In this document: piece by piece, positions 17,001 to 24,037 of the stretch
How the letters are laid out: each line of letters starts with the position of its first letter
Position numbering within the stretch: the first letter of the stretch is position 1
Source of the DNA: Bifidobacterium breve
Lineage (GTDB): Bacteria > Acidobacteriota > Vicinamibacteria > Vicinamibacterales > CAVVIG01
Assembly (NCBI GenBank): GCA_943328785.2
Contig: CALQBJ020000007.1
Span: forward strand, 1-40,073
Direction: 5' to 3'
Length of the DNA: 40,073 nucleotides
Translations under genes and position numbers: made by a program
The notes under the pieces: generated by a model
Database searches by the model: none
What the model saw: only the letters and a program-made list of their open reading frames with translations
Told to the model about the DNA's origin: nothing

Positions 17001-17354
17001 GGCGTCCTGCGGCCGAACCTGGTGGGCGATCCCAACCAGAACTCCGATGCCTCAACCGACCGCGTGCGCTACCTGACGGCTGCCGCCTACGCGCTGCAGC
17101 CGATCAACACCGCCGGCAATGCGCCGCGTAACTCGGCGTGGGGGCCCGGCCTGTTCACCGTGGACATGAGCCTGGTGAAGCGCTTCCACCTCGGCGGCAC
17201 CCGCGCGGCCGATGCGCGACTGGAAGCCTTCAACCTCACCAACCGCACGAACTTCCAGAACCCGAACGGCACGTGGGGTTCGTCGACGTTCGGTTCGATC
17301 AGCAACGCCAACGACAAGCGCGTCGTGCAACTGGCGGTGCGGTTCACCTTCTAG
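14100..17354 (+). CDS. Oar-like TonB-dependent outer-membrane receptor 1
   Basis: 1084 residues from the ATG at 14100 (a TTG at 14094 is closer to the GGAG site and would add two). Signal peptide about 1-24 ending AFA. Next is a carboxypeptidase-regulatory-like Ig fold (about 28-110: GALRVLVTDATQGIVPGATI, GTYTVTVALSGF). A plug domain follows, with LPLAGRRYTELALLVPG, NNFVLDGFDNNQG and SAGAVINVSLKSGSN. The rest is a beta-barrel rich in NLGLRYEYG-type strands ending in the aromatic terminus AVRFTF. The family imports large or complex ligands with TonB energy and is especially frequent in Acidobacteriota. It stands alone, followed by a REPIN-like repeat and a terminator. Confidence 0.92.
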   Translation: MKTLSRLLFTLSCVGLLATAAFAQTDSGALRVLVTDATQGIVPGATIDVINAATNDRRTGVTDTSGYAFFVPVSRGTYTVTVALSGFRTMEVGDVTIAVNERRFLTVPLEVASVAETVRVVSTPAVIQTEDGSIGQVIQGAVAVELPLAGRRYTELALLVPGTAPTSQTLETRGPGWFVSNGNYQTQNNFVLDGFDNNQGTTNAQALSTQVVQPSPDAIGEFKVQTNSFSAEFGRSAGAVINVSLKSGSNRLAGSAFYYNRDKALANKSWLAEQNNLPKENLQWHQGGGTLGGPLRRDKIFLFGSYEGFKRTFSNSFVTNVPTADQRNGIFASTIIDPLTGLAFPDNTIPRARWDALGSKLLGLYPNANQPGRAGSGGRIIENYAVQRAGNELTNKTDLRTDYLLSPADRLMVRYSFLQQAINRDAIFPGLADGVGNQGEQYNRNNSVGVTWTRVIGGRMVNEARVGYNRTNARFAHATAGEQTASAFGFVGMPEFVNTTGGLPLIDLTNYNDLGTRNFRPQFQKPVQWQFVDTLTRTFGTHSVRAGAELRRKHNQLVDIQRRTPAYGFSGAVTNNDVADLLLGQARSLSATTAPVVEWAQQAYSGFIQDDWKVSPALTLNLGLRYEYGTPYYGAGENKNVNFDFTTGQLLFTTENDKYLINPDRNNFGPRLGFAWQARPEQVVVRGGFGVFYSIEDMRGSEGVIALNPPSLVQASVNGTGSRGAAVLLSDPFPSSLLTSYNPTTVSVKAQQRTQQAATVYQWNLASQFMLPGKTTFELAYVGNAGRNLLSNLAVNAPVFGLDGSVAANRPYPGWLQIGYNITESQSMYHGLQAKLERRLSNGFYALASYTLAKAEDETGAWDTGNGVQAYISPDLSNVREALAGERGPNGQFPRHRFTTSQVWELPIGRGHAIGSDMPAALDALVGGWQLSTIWTARTGLPVNVSLATSGTDPNTGLAYSFLNRNGGVLRPNLVGDPNQNSDASTDRVRYLTAAAYALQPINTAGNAPRNSAWGPGLFTVDMSLVKRFHLGGTRAADARLEAFNLTNRTNFQNPNGTWGSSTFGSISNANDKRVVQLAVRFTF

Positions 17355-17445
17355 CGCCGTTTCGGTTTCGGTGTAGTACGTAGTGTCCGGCTTTAGCCGG
17401 ACTTTCTGGGGTCCGCCTCAAGGCGGACACTACACCGACCTCGAA
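17352..17445 (+). repeat. 94-bp twin-hairpin (REPIN-like) repeat, copy 1
   Basis: Begins exactly at the TAG stop of the TonB receptor. It contains hairpin 1 (GTCCGGCT, loop TT, AGCCGGAC) and hairpin 2 (GTCCGCC, loop TCAA, GGCGGAC), bounded by inverted ends GTAGTGTCC and GGACACTAC. An inverted copy at 35603-35696 has the same length and about six differences, mostly in loops and between hairpins. Two REP-like hairpins in inverted orientation define a REPIN; no transposase is nearby. Confidence 0.85.
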
Positions 17446-17458
17446 ACCGCTCGAGCCA

Positions 17459-17492
17459 CGGGCGGCCAGCACATCGGCCGCCCGTTTTCTTT
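17459..17492 (+). terminator. Rho-independent terminator of TonB receptor 1
   Basis: A perfect 9-bp stem (CGGGCGGCC 17459-17467 with GGCCGCCCG 17476-17484), an 8-base loop and the run TTTTCTTT immediately after. There is no T-run for the opposite strand, so it serves the receptor gene. Confidence 0.88.
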
Positions 17493-17514
17493 GTGAGCGT
17501 CTGACGGCGATTGC

Positions 17515-18531
17515 TCAACGGAGGTAGACGGCCGCGGCGGATGAGAACCCTGCGGTGATCGCGATCTGGTCGCGCACCACCTCGACGCGCAGGCGTCGCC
17601 CCTCGAGCAGTTGCGTCACCAGCAGGGCCACCTGCCGCGTGCCCGCTGGTCCGCCGGGCTCTCCCGCTTCGAGCAACCGATAGACAACCTGCCCTGTGCC
17701 GGGAGTGATCGCGGCGAAGTCGGGCGCATCGGGAGGCACGCCGTAGAGACCGGTGATGCCGAAGCCGCCGATCGAGACCCGCTGGCGATCCGGAAAGCGC
17801 ACATCGCGCGCGAAGGCAAGCTGGCGGCTGCCGACGTTCACGTCGTTGCTGCTGCTCGACGCCACCGGCAGATCCTCCGCGAACCAGTTGCCCGAGAGCG
17901 TGCCGTCGAGGTCGAAGCTGAGACGGCCATCGAGGTTGCCTCCCTCACGTTGCACCTTCGCATAGAACTGCGAACGCAGCGGATCGCTGAAGTACTTCAG
18001 CGGTGACTGGGCGTGCACGGTGTCCATGCCGTAGCGCGCGGGCGTGATGAAGCCGACGTCGAACCCCATGTCGCGCACCGCGAAGTCGAGCGCCGCGCCG
18101 CCGGAGGTGCCGAGCACGGCCCCCGCGTCCACTCGCGAGCCGGTGGCAAGGCCGCTCGCCAGCACGATGTGGTCGAAGTAGTAGGTGAATTGGCTGTTGA
18201 TGCGCACCCACACCTTCACTTCGCCGTTCAATCCTGGATACGTGTTCTCGACCGTGCCTGCGGCTGGAGCCAGCACAGGAATCGGCGTGAAGGTGCCTGA
18301 GCCGAGGTGGTGATAGAGATACGCGTGGTCGGTGGGAAACGTGTGCGCCCACGGGCCCATGTTGCCGATCGGCACGATGTACTGGAGTGCTGACGGCTCG
18401 ATTGGTGCGACGGTGAAGGTAGGCGGACCTGCCGGCTCGGAGGGCGAGGTGGGCGACGAGGACGACCCGTCGCCGCACCCGCCGCAGAACAGGCTGACAA
18501 GCGCGAGAACAACCGCCGTGGTCTGCCGCAT
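17515..18531 (-). CDS. Lipoprotein with degenerate M23-peptidase-like domain
   Basis: 338 residues from the ATG at 18531. A lipoprotein signal (hydrophobic core to about 15, then FCGGCGDGSSSS; Cys19 is the likely lipidated residue) is followed by a Ser/Pro linker. The central part (HTFPTDHAYLYHHLG, LAPAAGTVENTYPG, YYFDHIVLASGLATGSRVDA and GAVLGTSGGAALDFAVRDM) has the order of motifs in M23/LytM endopeptidases: first His region, the strand pair, and the VxxGxxxGxxG turn. The strict HxxxD and HxH zinc ligands are not all present, so it may be an inactive binding domain. The C-terminal third resembles no known family. It is convergent with TonB receptor 1. Confidence 0.66.
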   Translation of the reverse strand: MRQTTAVVLALVSLFCGGCGDGSSSSPTSPSEPAGPPTFTVAPIEPSALQYIVPIGNMGPWAHTFPTDHAYLYHHLGSGTFTPIPVLAPAAGTVENTYPGLNGEVKVWVRINSQFTYYFDHIVLASGLATGSRVDAGAVLGTSGGAALDFAVRDMGFDVGFITPARYGMDTVHAQSPLKYFSDPLRSQFYAKVQREGGNLDGRLSFDLDGTLSGNWFAEDLPVASSSSNDVNVGSRQLAFARDVRFPDRQRVSIGGFGITGLYGVPPDAPDFAAITPGTGQVVYRLLEAGEPGGPAGTRQVALLVTQLLEGRRLRVEVVRDQIAITAGFSSAAAVYLR

Positions 18532-18655
18532 GGTCTCTCGAGCCGTATCGGGAGGAGATCGGTGCGGCGACAGGGGCCGTGTCCACGCGTGATGCCGTCG
18601 GGCTGGCACCAACGTGCTGGCGCACGGCGCGGTGAGGGGCGAACCGCCGCGGTCC

Positions 18656-19273
18656 TTAGTGCGGGAACTCCGCGGGAACGGCCAGGAGATCTGGCTCACC
18701 CAGCCCCGTCCGGATCGCGACGATGCGACGGCGCTCTTCGCCGGAGACCGCGCCGAGGATCCAGACGCCACCGGACGCCACCGCCACCGCTTCGCTGTGC
18801 TCGACGATTGCGGTGAGGCGCGTGCGGCGCGCGGCCGGGTCCATCGCCGCAAGCTGACGGCGCAGCACCTCGCGAGCCGCCGCCATGAGCGACTCGGACG
18901 GCGGGATGAAGAGGAACTCGGTCATCAGCGTCAGGCTGCGCGCCTCGGCGCGCGGGTCGGACGCCATCAGCACCCGCAGCTCGTGACGCTCGCGCACGTC
19001 GAGGTGGTCCACCCACGCCACATCGATGGCCGGCAGCCAGTCGAGCAGTCCGCTGTTCCCGGCGCGGAAGCCGGCGGCGTGGAGCGTGCCGAGCGAGCCG
19101 GCATCATGCACCCCGAGCGCGTCGGCCAGTTCGCGCGTCTCCCTGGCTAGCGCGCCTTCGGTCGAGGCCTGCTCGCGGGCCTGCCTCGCGTGCTCGGTCA
19201 GTTCGGCGTCCCGGCGCCGGAAGTAGTCGTCCTCGGCGAGTCGCGCGCGGTCGTTGGCGTTCGTGTTCGTCAT
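18656..19273 (-). CDS. Hypothetical soluble protein
   Basis: 205 residues with no signal peptide or membrane helix. The N-terminus (DRARLAEDDYFRRRDAELTEHARQAREQA) is a charged helix of a type seen at the start of many uncharacterised cytoplasmic proteins. The middle is alpha-helical and rich in Arg, Glu and Ala. No catalytic motif or named family is recognised. The ATG is preceded on the minus strand by AGAAGGAGACACGGAC, a good ribosome site. A candidate operator (19325-19356) lies just upstream. Confidence 0.65.
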   Translation of the reverse strand: MTNTNANDRARLAEDDYFRRRDAELTEHARQAREQASTEGALARETRELADALGVHDAGSLGTLHAAGFRAGNSGLLDWLPAIDVAWVDHLDVRERHELRVLMASDPRAEARSLTLMTEFLFIPPSESLMAAAREVLRRQLAAMDPAARRTRLTAIVEHSEAVAVASGGVWILGAVSGEERRRIVAIRTGLGEPDLLAVPAEFPH

Positions 19274-19324
19274 GTCCGTGTCTCCTTCTGGTGTGATGGC
19301 AGGAGCGTAGACCGTGACGGCGAC

Positions 19325-19356
19325 ATAGACAAATAGGTAGTTTCGTCGATGTCTAT
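19325..19356. promoter_or_regulatory. Inverted repeat ATAGACA-N18-TGTCTAT, candidate operator
   Basis: A perfect 7-base inverted repeat (19325-19331 and 19350-19356) in an AT-rich island otherwise rare in this GC-rich window, 52 bases before the start of the gene at 19273. The arms are centred 25 bases apart, too far for a simple dimer site but possible for two half-sites or looped binding. No adjacent regulator gene is seen. Confidence 0.35.
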
Positions 19357-19391
19357 AGTCGATCTAAATCAGACGGAACACCGCGCGCCGT

Positions 19392-19715
19392 TCACTTGGC
19401 CGCGGCGATGCTCTTTACGGTGATGACGCCGGTGGCGTCGTTGCGCGTCCCCACGACCGTGACCTTCTGCCCGGCGAACGGCGTCGCCGCCTTCTGATCG
19501 TCGAGGCGATGCGACGTCGTGCCGTCGTACAACAGCAGCGTAGCCTGGTGGTAGTCGACGCAGGCCTTCGCGCACTCGGCGGCCGTGTCGCCCATGTGCA
19601 TACCGCTGTGATTGCCGTCGGCACACTCGCTGTCGGTGATGACGCCCGAGAACGTGCGCACGGGCGGCGTGGTCTGCAGCAGCGCCAGCACGAGCGCGAA
19701 GATCGTTGTCAGCAT
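19392..19715 (-). CDS. Small exported Cys/His-rich protein
   Basis: 107 residues from the ATG at 19715 with a clear AAGGAG site. Signal peptide about 1-18. The mature part begins with SGVITDSECADGNHSGMHM and AECAKACVDYH, giving Cys31, His36, His40, Cys48, Cys52 and His56, then a small beta domain (FAGQKVTVVGTRNDATGVITV). Similar small exported proteins with the wording GxITDSxC...H...C..ACV are common in Acidobacteriota; their role is unknown. The clustered Cys and His could bind metal, and the upstream neighbour is a metal ATPase (about 90 bases away, same strand). Confidence 0.75.
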   Translation of the reverse strand: MLTTIFALVLALLQTTPPVRTFSGVITDSECADGNHSGMHMGDTAAECAKACVDYHQATLLLYDGTTSHRLDDQKAATPFAGQKVTVVGTRNDATGVITVKSIAAAK

Positions 19716-19806
19716 GTTCACTCCTTGGGGCGGCCGCATGATGTGCGCCGACGAGCTGCCGGCATCGTACTGCAGGTGCCGATGGGTCGCCAGTAGCCTC
19801 CCGGCT

Positions 19807-21666
19807 TCAGAGGTCGTGCGCGACGGTGGGGGGGAAAGCCGCACGCAGGGCGTTCAGCACCGCCAGGACGTCGATGACCTCCTGGCTGATGGCGCCGCCC
19901 ACTGGACTCAAGTGGCCGGTGGCGGCGAAGGCCATGCCAATGACGCTCAGCGCCATCCCGCCCACGGCGCTCTGGAGTGCGATGGAGCGCATCCGGCCGC
20001 TGATGTGCATGAACTCGTCGACCTTCTCGAGCGAGTTGTCCATCACCACCACGCCCGCCGCTTCGGCGGTCACATCGCTGTTCTGTCCGATCGCCATGCC
20101 GACCGTGGCCGCCATCATCGCCGGGGCGTCATTGATGCCATCCCCGACGTACAACGTCCTGGCCAGCGCGGTCTCCGCGCGGACGATGGCGAGCTTTTCT
20201 TCGGGACTCTGCTGCGCGTGAATGACGGTGATCCCCACCTGCTCCGCGAGATAGCGCACCTCCGACTCGCGGTCGCCGGACACGATCATCACCTTCTGGA
20301 TCTGGTGCCGTGGGCCCAGGTGCTTCACGAACGACAGACTCTCCGCACGAGGCGCGTCCCGAAAGCGCAGGGCCGCCGCGTAGCGCTGGTCGATGGCCAC
20401 CACGCACTCGAGGCCACCGGCGAGTGGCGGGAGTTGGTCGGCGCCAGGCATCTGTTGCGCGAGCAGATTACCCCGACTGGTGACCTGCACCTGACGACCA
20501 TCCACCGTCCCACGCAGTCCCTGGCCCGGCGCTTCGCTCACCTCGGTCACTTCCAACAACGGCAGCCCGGTCTTCGTCGCGGCCGCCAGAATGGCGCGCG
20601 CGAGCGGATGCTTCGAATAGCGCTCCAGGCTGGCGACGAGGCTCAGCACGTCCGGCGGTGAGAAGCCCGGGGCGATCAATTGCTCGGTCAGGGCGGGTTC
20701 GCCGTAGGTGAGCGTCCCGGTCTTGTCGAAGATCGCCGTGCGGCACTCGGCGATCAGCTCGAGCACGACAGGACTCTTCACGATGATCGCCCGCCTCGCG
20801 CACAGGGAAATGGAGCCGATGATCGCGATCGGGATGGCGAGGAGGAGCGGGCACGGCGTCGCGATGACCATGACCGCGAGGAAGCGAATCGGATCGCCCG
20901 TCATCACCCAGGCTGCAACGGCAACCGCCAACGCAATGGGCGTGTAGATGGCACCCAGGCGATCGCCAAGCCGGCGCAGCGTCGGCCGACTGGACTCGGA
21001 CTCGCGCATCACGTTCATGATCTTCGCGTAGCGCGAATCGGCGGCCAGTTGTGTGGTGCGAATCGTCAAGGCGGACTCGCCGTTGATGGATCCCGAGATG
21101 ACCGTCGAGCCACGGGTCTTGGTGATCTGGAACGGCTCGCCCGTCAGGTAGGACTCGTCCATCATGCCGTGGCCATCGACCACAACCCCGTCCACCGGGC
21201 AGATGTCGTGCGGGTAGACCACCAGCGTGTCTCCGACAGCCACCTCCTGCAGACCAACGTCCACAATCTCCGCATGCCGTTTCAGGTGGGCCACCGACGG
21301 CATCCGCTTGGCCAGCGCCGCCAGCACCGAGGACGCGCTGCGCAACGCGTAGCTCTCGAGCGCTTCACCTCCCGCGAGCATCAACACGATGATGGAGCCC
21401 GCCAGATACTCACCCAGCAGCACCGACGTGATGATCGAAATGCCGCCGAGCAGGTCGGAACCGAATTCCCGCTTCAGCAGGTTGCGCAACAGGTCGATGA
21501 GGAGCGGCACACCGCCGATGGCAAGCGTGATCAGCAGCGGAATCCGGGAGACGGCCGGAGCGGCACTGGCACCGAAGCGCAGCGCGAGGTGCGCCAGGAT
21601 CGCCGCAACACAGAGCGCCGCGATGACTGTGGTCTTGTGCTGCCACAGCAGCACGATTCTCCGCAT
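19807..21666 (-). CDS. P1B-type heavy-metal ATPase with TPCPL membrane motif
   Basis: 619 residues from the ATG at 21666. Features in order: membrane helices in the first 130 residues, the actuator motif DESYLTGEP, the ion-path motif TPCPL with T270-P271-C272-P273, the phosphorylated D314 in DKTGTLT, the HP motif SKHPLARA and the hinge [12 protein letters not shown]. There is no N-terminal cysteine-rich metal-binding domain. TPC in place of CPC is the signature used for the P1B-5 group (Ni/Fe-type exporters) rather than Cu or Zn pumps; assignment here is from memory of the family. It lies upstream of the Cys/His-rich exported protein and downstream of the displaced P2-type ATPase end. Confidence 0.86.
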   Translation of the reverse strand: MRRIVLLWQHKTTVIAALCVAAILAHLALRFGASAAPAVSRIPLLITLAIGGVPLLIDLLRNLLKREFGSDLLGGISIITSVLLGEYLAGSIIVLMLAGGEALESYALRSASSVLAALAKRMPSVAHLKRHAEIVDVGLQEVAVGDTLVVYPHDICPVDGVVVDGHGMMDESYLTGEPFQITKTRGSTVISGSINGESALTIRTTQLAADSRYAKIMNVMRESESSRPTLRRLGDRLGAIYTPIALAVAVAAWVMTGDPIRFLAVMVIATPCPLLLAIPIAIIGSISLCARRAIIVKSPVVLELIAECRTAIFDKTGTLTYGEPALTEQLIAPGFSPPDVLSLVASLERYSKHPLARAILAAATKTGLPLLEVTEVSEAPGQGLRGTVDGRQVQVTSRGNLLAQQMPGADQLPPLAGGLECVVAIDQRYAAALRFRDAPRAESLSFVKHLGPRHQIQKVMIVSGDRESEVRYLAEQVGITVIHAQQSPEEKLAIVRAETALARTLYVGDGINDAPAMMAATVGMAIGQNSDVTAEAAGVVVMDNSLEKVDEFMHISGRMRSIALQSAVGGMALSVIGMAFAATGHLSPVGGAISQEVIDVLAVLNALRAAFPPTVAHDL

Positions 21667-21863
21667 GACATCAGCGTAGCGCCGGCGCGAGCGCCGCGCC
21701 ATGGCGTATTGCACAGCGGCGCCTCGCACTCCTGCCCGAACCGATCCGCAGGCTGTTCCGTGGTGACCAGGGAGTCCGCCGAGCGTCCGCATCACCACGA
21801 CCACCATCGGCGGCACTGCCCTGCACATCCTGCAGGGCGACCTGCCGATTCACCTGCGCGTGG
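21667..21863. other. Gap between the two P-type ATPases, nothing certain
   Basis: About 200 bases without a convincing gene. On the plus strand, 21786-21849 reads a few residues ([18 protein letters not shown]) that vaguely recall the start of macrodomain proteins, but it is too short to call. Confidence 0.3.
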
Positions 21864-22536
21864 TCAGCCGATCCCTTCTTGCCGGGGCCGGCGCCAGGCG
21901 AGCCGCGCGCACGTCTCCGCCAGTCCCCACGCGAGCAGCGCACCGCCGAACACCACGCCCCAGAGCTCGCCGGGAATGGCGGCTCGTCCCAGTAGCTCGG
22001 ACGTCCACGGCAGCGACGCCGCTGCGACCTGGATGCCGACGCCGAGGATGACCGCCGCATGGAGGTAGGCGTTGGGCAGCGGGCGCATCCACGTGTGACG
22101 CGACGGATAGGTCAGGAGCAACTGGCCGACGGCCATGAAGTGGAATGCGGCCGCTCGCGTGACATCCAGTGAGTATCCGAACAGCGGCAGGACGCCGAGC
22201 ACGGCGAGCGCGAGCACGGCCTTCATGCCGCCCGCCGCCACAACGTATCGGACCGACGGCCGGTCCAGCAGTGGCGCATTGGCCGGGCGAGGCGGCTGCT
22301 GCATGACCTCCGGTGTGCGGTCGAACGCGAGCGCCAGCGCGGGCACGCCGTCGGTCATCAGATTGATCCACAGGATTTGTGCGGCGGTGAGCGGCAGCAT
22401 CAGCGCCCCGGTGGTGTCACGAAGATCGAGGGTAAAGGCGAGAATGGCACCCGCCGCCACGAGCAGTACTTCCGAGAGATTCGTCGAGAACAGGAAGCGG
22501 AGGAACTTCTGGATGTTCTCGTAGATGCCGCGGCCG
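21864..22536 (-). pseudogene. P2-type (Ca2+-like) cation ATPase, C-terminal membrane part, displaced by inversion
   Basis: An open frame from the breakpoint to a TGA at 21864. It starts GRGIYENIQKFLRFLFSTNL, the standard sequence just after the hinge of P2 ATPases, and continues with the C-terminal helices (LPLTAAQILWINLMTDGVPA, then PLFGYSLD and LLLTYPSRH). It has no start codon of its own at the beginning and ends abruptly at 22531-22536, where the opposite strand becomes glycosyltransferase coding. Its missing N-terminal 601 residues are at 24038-25840 on the plus strand; joining them through the shared GGCCG gives an uninterrupted protein of about 822 residues. Confidence 0.85.
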
Positions 22537-23318
22537 ATCTACATCTCGGAGCGGGTGGACAGCGAAGCCGAGTACGTCGGCCTGAAGCGGCCGTTCCGCA
22601 CGCTGGTGAGGTGGCTCTACCCCAGGGCGGACCACATCGTGGCCGTCTCGGAGGGCGTGCGTCAGAGCCTCGGGCGGATGGGCGTTCCGCTCGCACGCAT
22701 CAGCACCATCCACAACCCGGCTGACCTGGCCGAGATCAAGGCCGACGCGCGCCTCGCGGCACACGAGTCGCCGAGCCGGCGGCCGTTCCGGATCGTCATG
22801 GCCGGAAGGCTGACGCGCCAGAAGGACTATCCGACGATGCTGGAGGCGCTCGCCCTGCTGCGGAAGCAGCGCACGCTCGACGTGCGGCTCGTGATCCTCG
22901 GCGACGGCCCCGACCGTCCCGCCCTGGAAGCGAAGGCGCATCAGCTCGGCGTGGCCGACGGCATCGAGTGGTCGGGCTGGTGAAGAACATCCACGCCGTC
23001 ATGGCTCGGTGCGACGTCTTTGCGCTCACGTCGATCTACGAGGGCTTCGCGAATGTGCTGGTCGAGGCGATGGCGTGTGGACTCCCCGTCATCAGCACCG
23101 ACTGCCCCTCAGGACCGGCGGAGCTCCTGGAGGGTGGCACGCACGGTTTCCTGGTTCCTGTCGGGGACGCCGCGGCCCTTGCAGACGCCGTCCACGCCCT
23201 CAGCGAAGACCCCGCGGTCTACGCCGACTACCAGCGGCGCGCGCTCGCCCGCGCCGAGCGCTTCGACGTCTCGATCGCAGGCCAGCACTACCTGACGGTG
23301 CTGACCGGTCACGCCTAG
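22531..23318 (+). pseudogene. GT4 glycosyltransferase, C-terminal part, displaced and frameshifted
   Basis: From the breakpoint the frame reads RPIYISERVDSE and continues through the end of the N-terminal Rossmann lobe to the nucleotide-sugar lobe (FRIVMAGRLTRQKDYP, LVILGDGPDR). A TGA at 22981-22983 interrupts it; deletion of one G in the run before TGAAG explains this, because the next frame carries VKNIHAVMARCDVFALTSIYEG, then EAMACGLPVISTD, the conserved E-x7-E region and donor-binding end of GT4 enzymes. The correct end is at 23318. The N-terminal 111 residues are at 26169-25837 on the minus strand. The reunited enzyme would be about 368 residues, normal for GT4. Confidence 0.85.
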
Positions 23319-23384
23319 CGACGGCCGGCGATCAAGACGTCGACTGCGGTGATGGCGCGTGTTCGACCTCGCCCTGGTGCGCGC

Positions 23385-23515
23385 CCTGCTCGCGGCGTCA
23401 TGGCGCAGTCGCCGCTTGCCTGGATGTGCGTCGTCGTCTACCTTCTGATGGCCACCTGCATGGTCCTGAACCTGTTCATTGCGGTGGTGGTGAGCGCCAT
23501 CCATCCGCGTCCCAA
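23385..23515 (+). pseudogene. Remnant of a voltage-gated-type ion channel (C-terminal pore helix)
   Basis: The frame around 23398-23507 reads VMAQSPLAWMCVVVYLLMATCMVLNLFIAVVVSAI, split here as SPLAWMCVVVYLLMA and MVLNLFIAVVVSAI, which matches the last membrane helix of bacterial Ion_trans (NaChBac-like) channels, including the xVLNLFIxVxVxAx end. The preceding helices and the selectivity filter are absent, and the frame runs without relation to the family on either side. Only this fragment survives, directly behind the glycosyltransferase end and before the acetyltransferase. Confidence 0.6.
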
Positions 23516-23523
23516 CTACATCC

Positions 23524-23808
23524 ATGACCATCACGCACGACGACAACGGCACAAAAGGGCGCTTCTTCATCGGCGAGCCGCAGGCACCTGACGGACTCAT
23601 GACCTACGTGTGGGCCGGTCCGTCCTCCTTCATCATCGATCACACGGAAGTGGGTGAGCGCCTGGCCGGACAGGGCGCGGGCAAGCAACTGGTGATGGCC
23701 GCTGTGGCCTTTGCCCGCACGCGTCATGTGGCGATCCTGCCGCTGTGCCCCTTTGCCAGGAGCGTGTTCGATCGCGTGCCTGAGATCGCCGACGTGCTGG
23801 CGACGTAG
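23524..23808 (+). CDS. GCN5-related N-acetyltransferase, YjdJ type
   Basis: 94 residues, ATG at 23524. Short GNAT-fold protein of the COG2388/YjdJ type: GRFFIGE, LMTYVWAGPSSFIIDHTEVGERLAGQGAGKQLV (the acetyl-CoA pyrophosphate loop QGAGKQL is in the middle) and ILPLCPFARSVFDRVPE at the end. The substrate is unknown. It lies inside the inverted segment; in the reconstructed order it sits between the glycosyltransferase and the P2 ATPase on the same strand. Confidence 0.85.
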   Translation: MTITHDDNGTKGRFFIGEPQAPDGLMTYVWAGPSSFIIDHTEVGERLAGQGAGKQLVMAAVAFARTRHVAILPLCPFARSVFDRVPEIADVLAT

Positions 23809-24037
23809 TCGCGTGCCTGGCGCCAGTTGAGGGGCTGATGAAGCCACGCATTACTCTGGGCCGGCACTCGATGACGCTCTTCGCGCCAGGCGGCGTGGCC
23901 ACGTGGCGCTGCCGGTGATGTCCGGCGGAGACACATCCTGAAACTGCTACAGGTTCGCGCAGAATTGCCGTTGCCCTCTGCCCCGCGCATCGGGTGAGGT
24001 CCGAGACACGGCCCACGACGCGCACCGAGAGGCCCAC
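23809..24037. other. Leader of the P2 ATPase, no gene recognised
   Basis: About 230 bases. A short frame from ATG 23838 (MKPRITLGRHSMTLFAPGG) ends quickly and has no supportable identity. The end of the stretch leads into the ATPase start and probably holds its promoter or is part of a longer transcript. Confidence 0.35.

Noticed and set aside
21786-21849. Start of a macrodomain protein
   Set aside because: About 20 residues of vague resemblance, no continuation, no start or stop logic.
20680-22068. A 462-codon plus-strand frame
   Set aside because: Antisense to the metal ATPase, which has all its P-type motifs.
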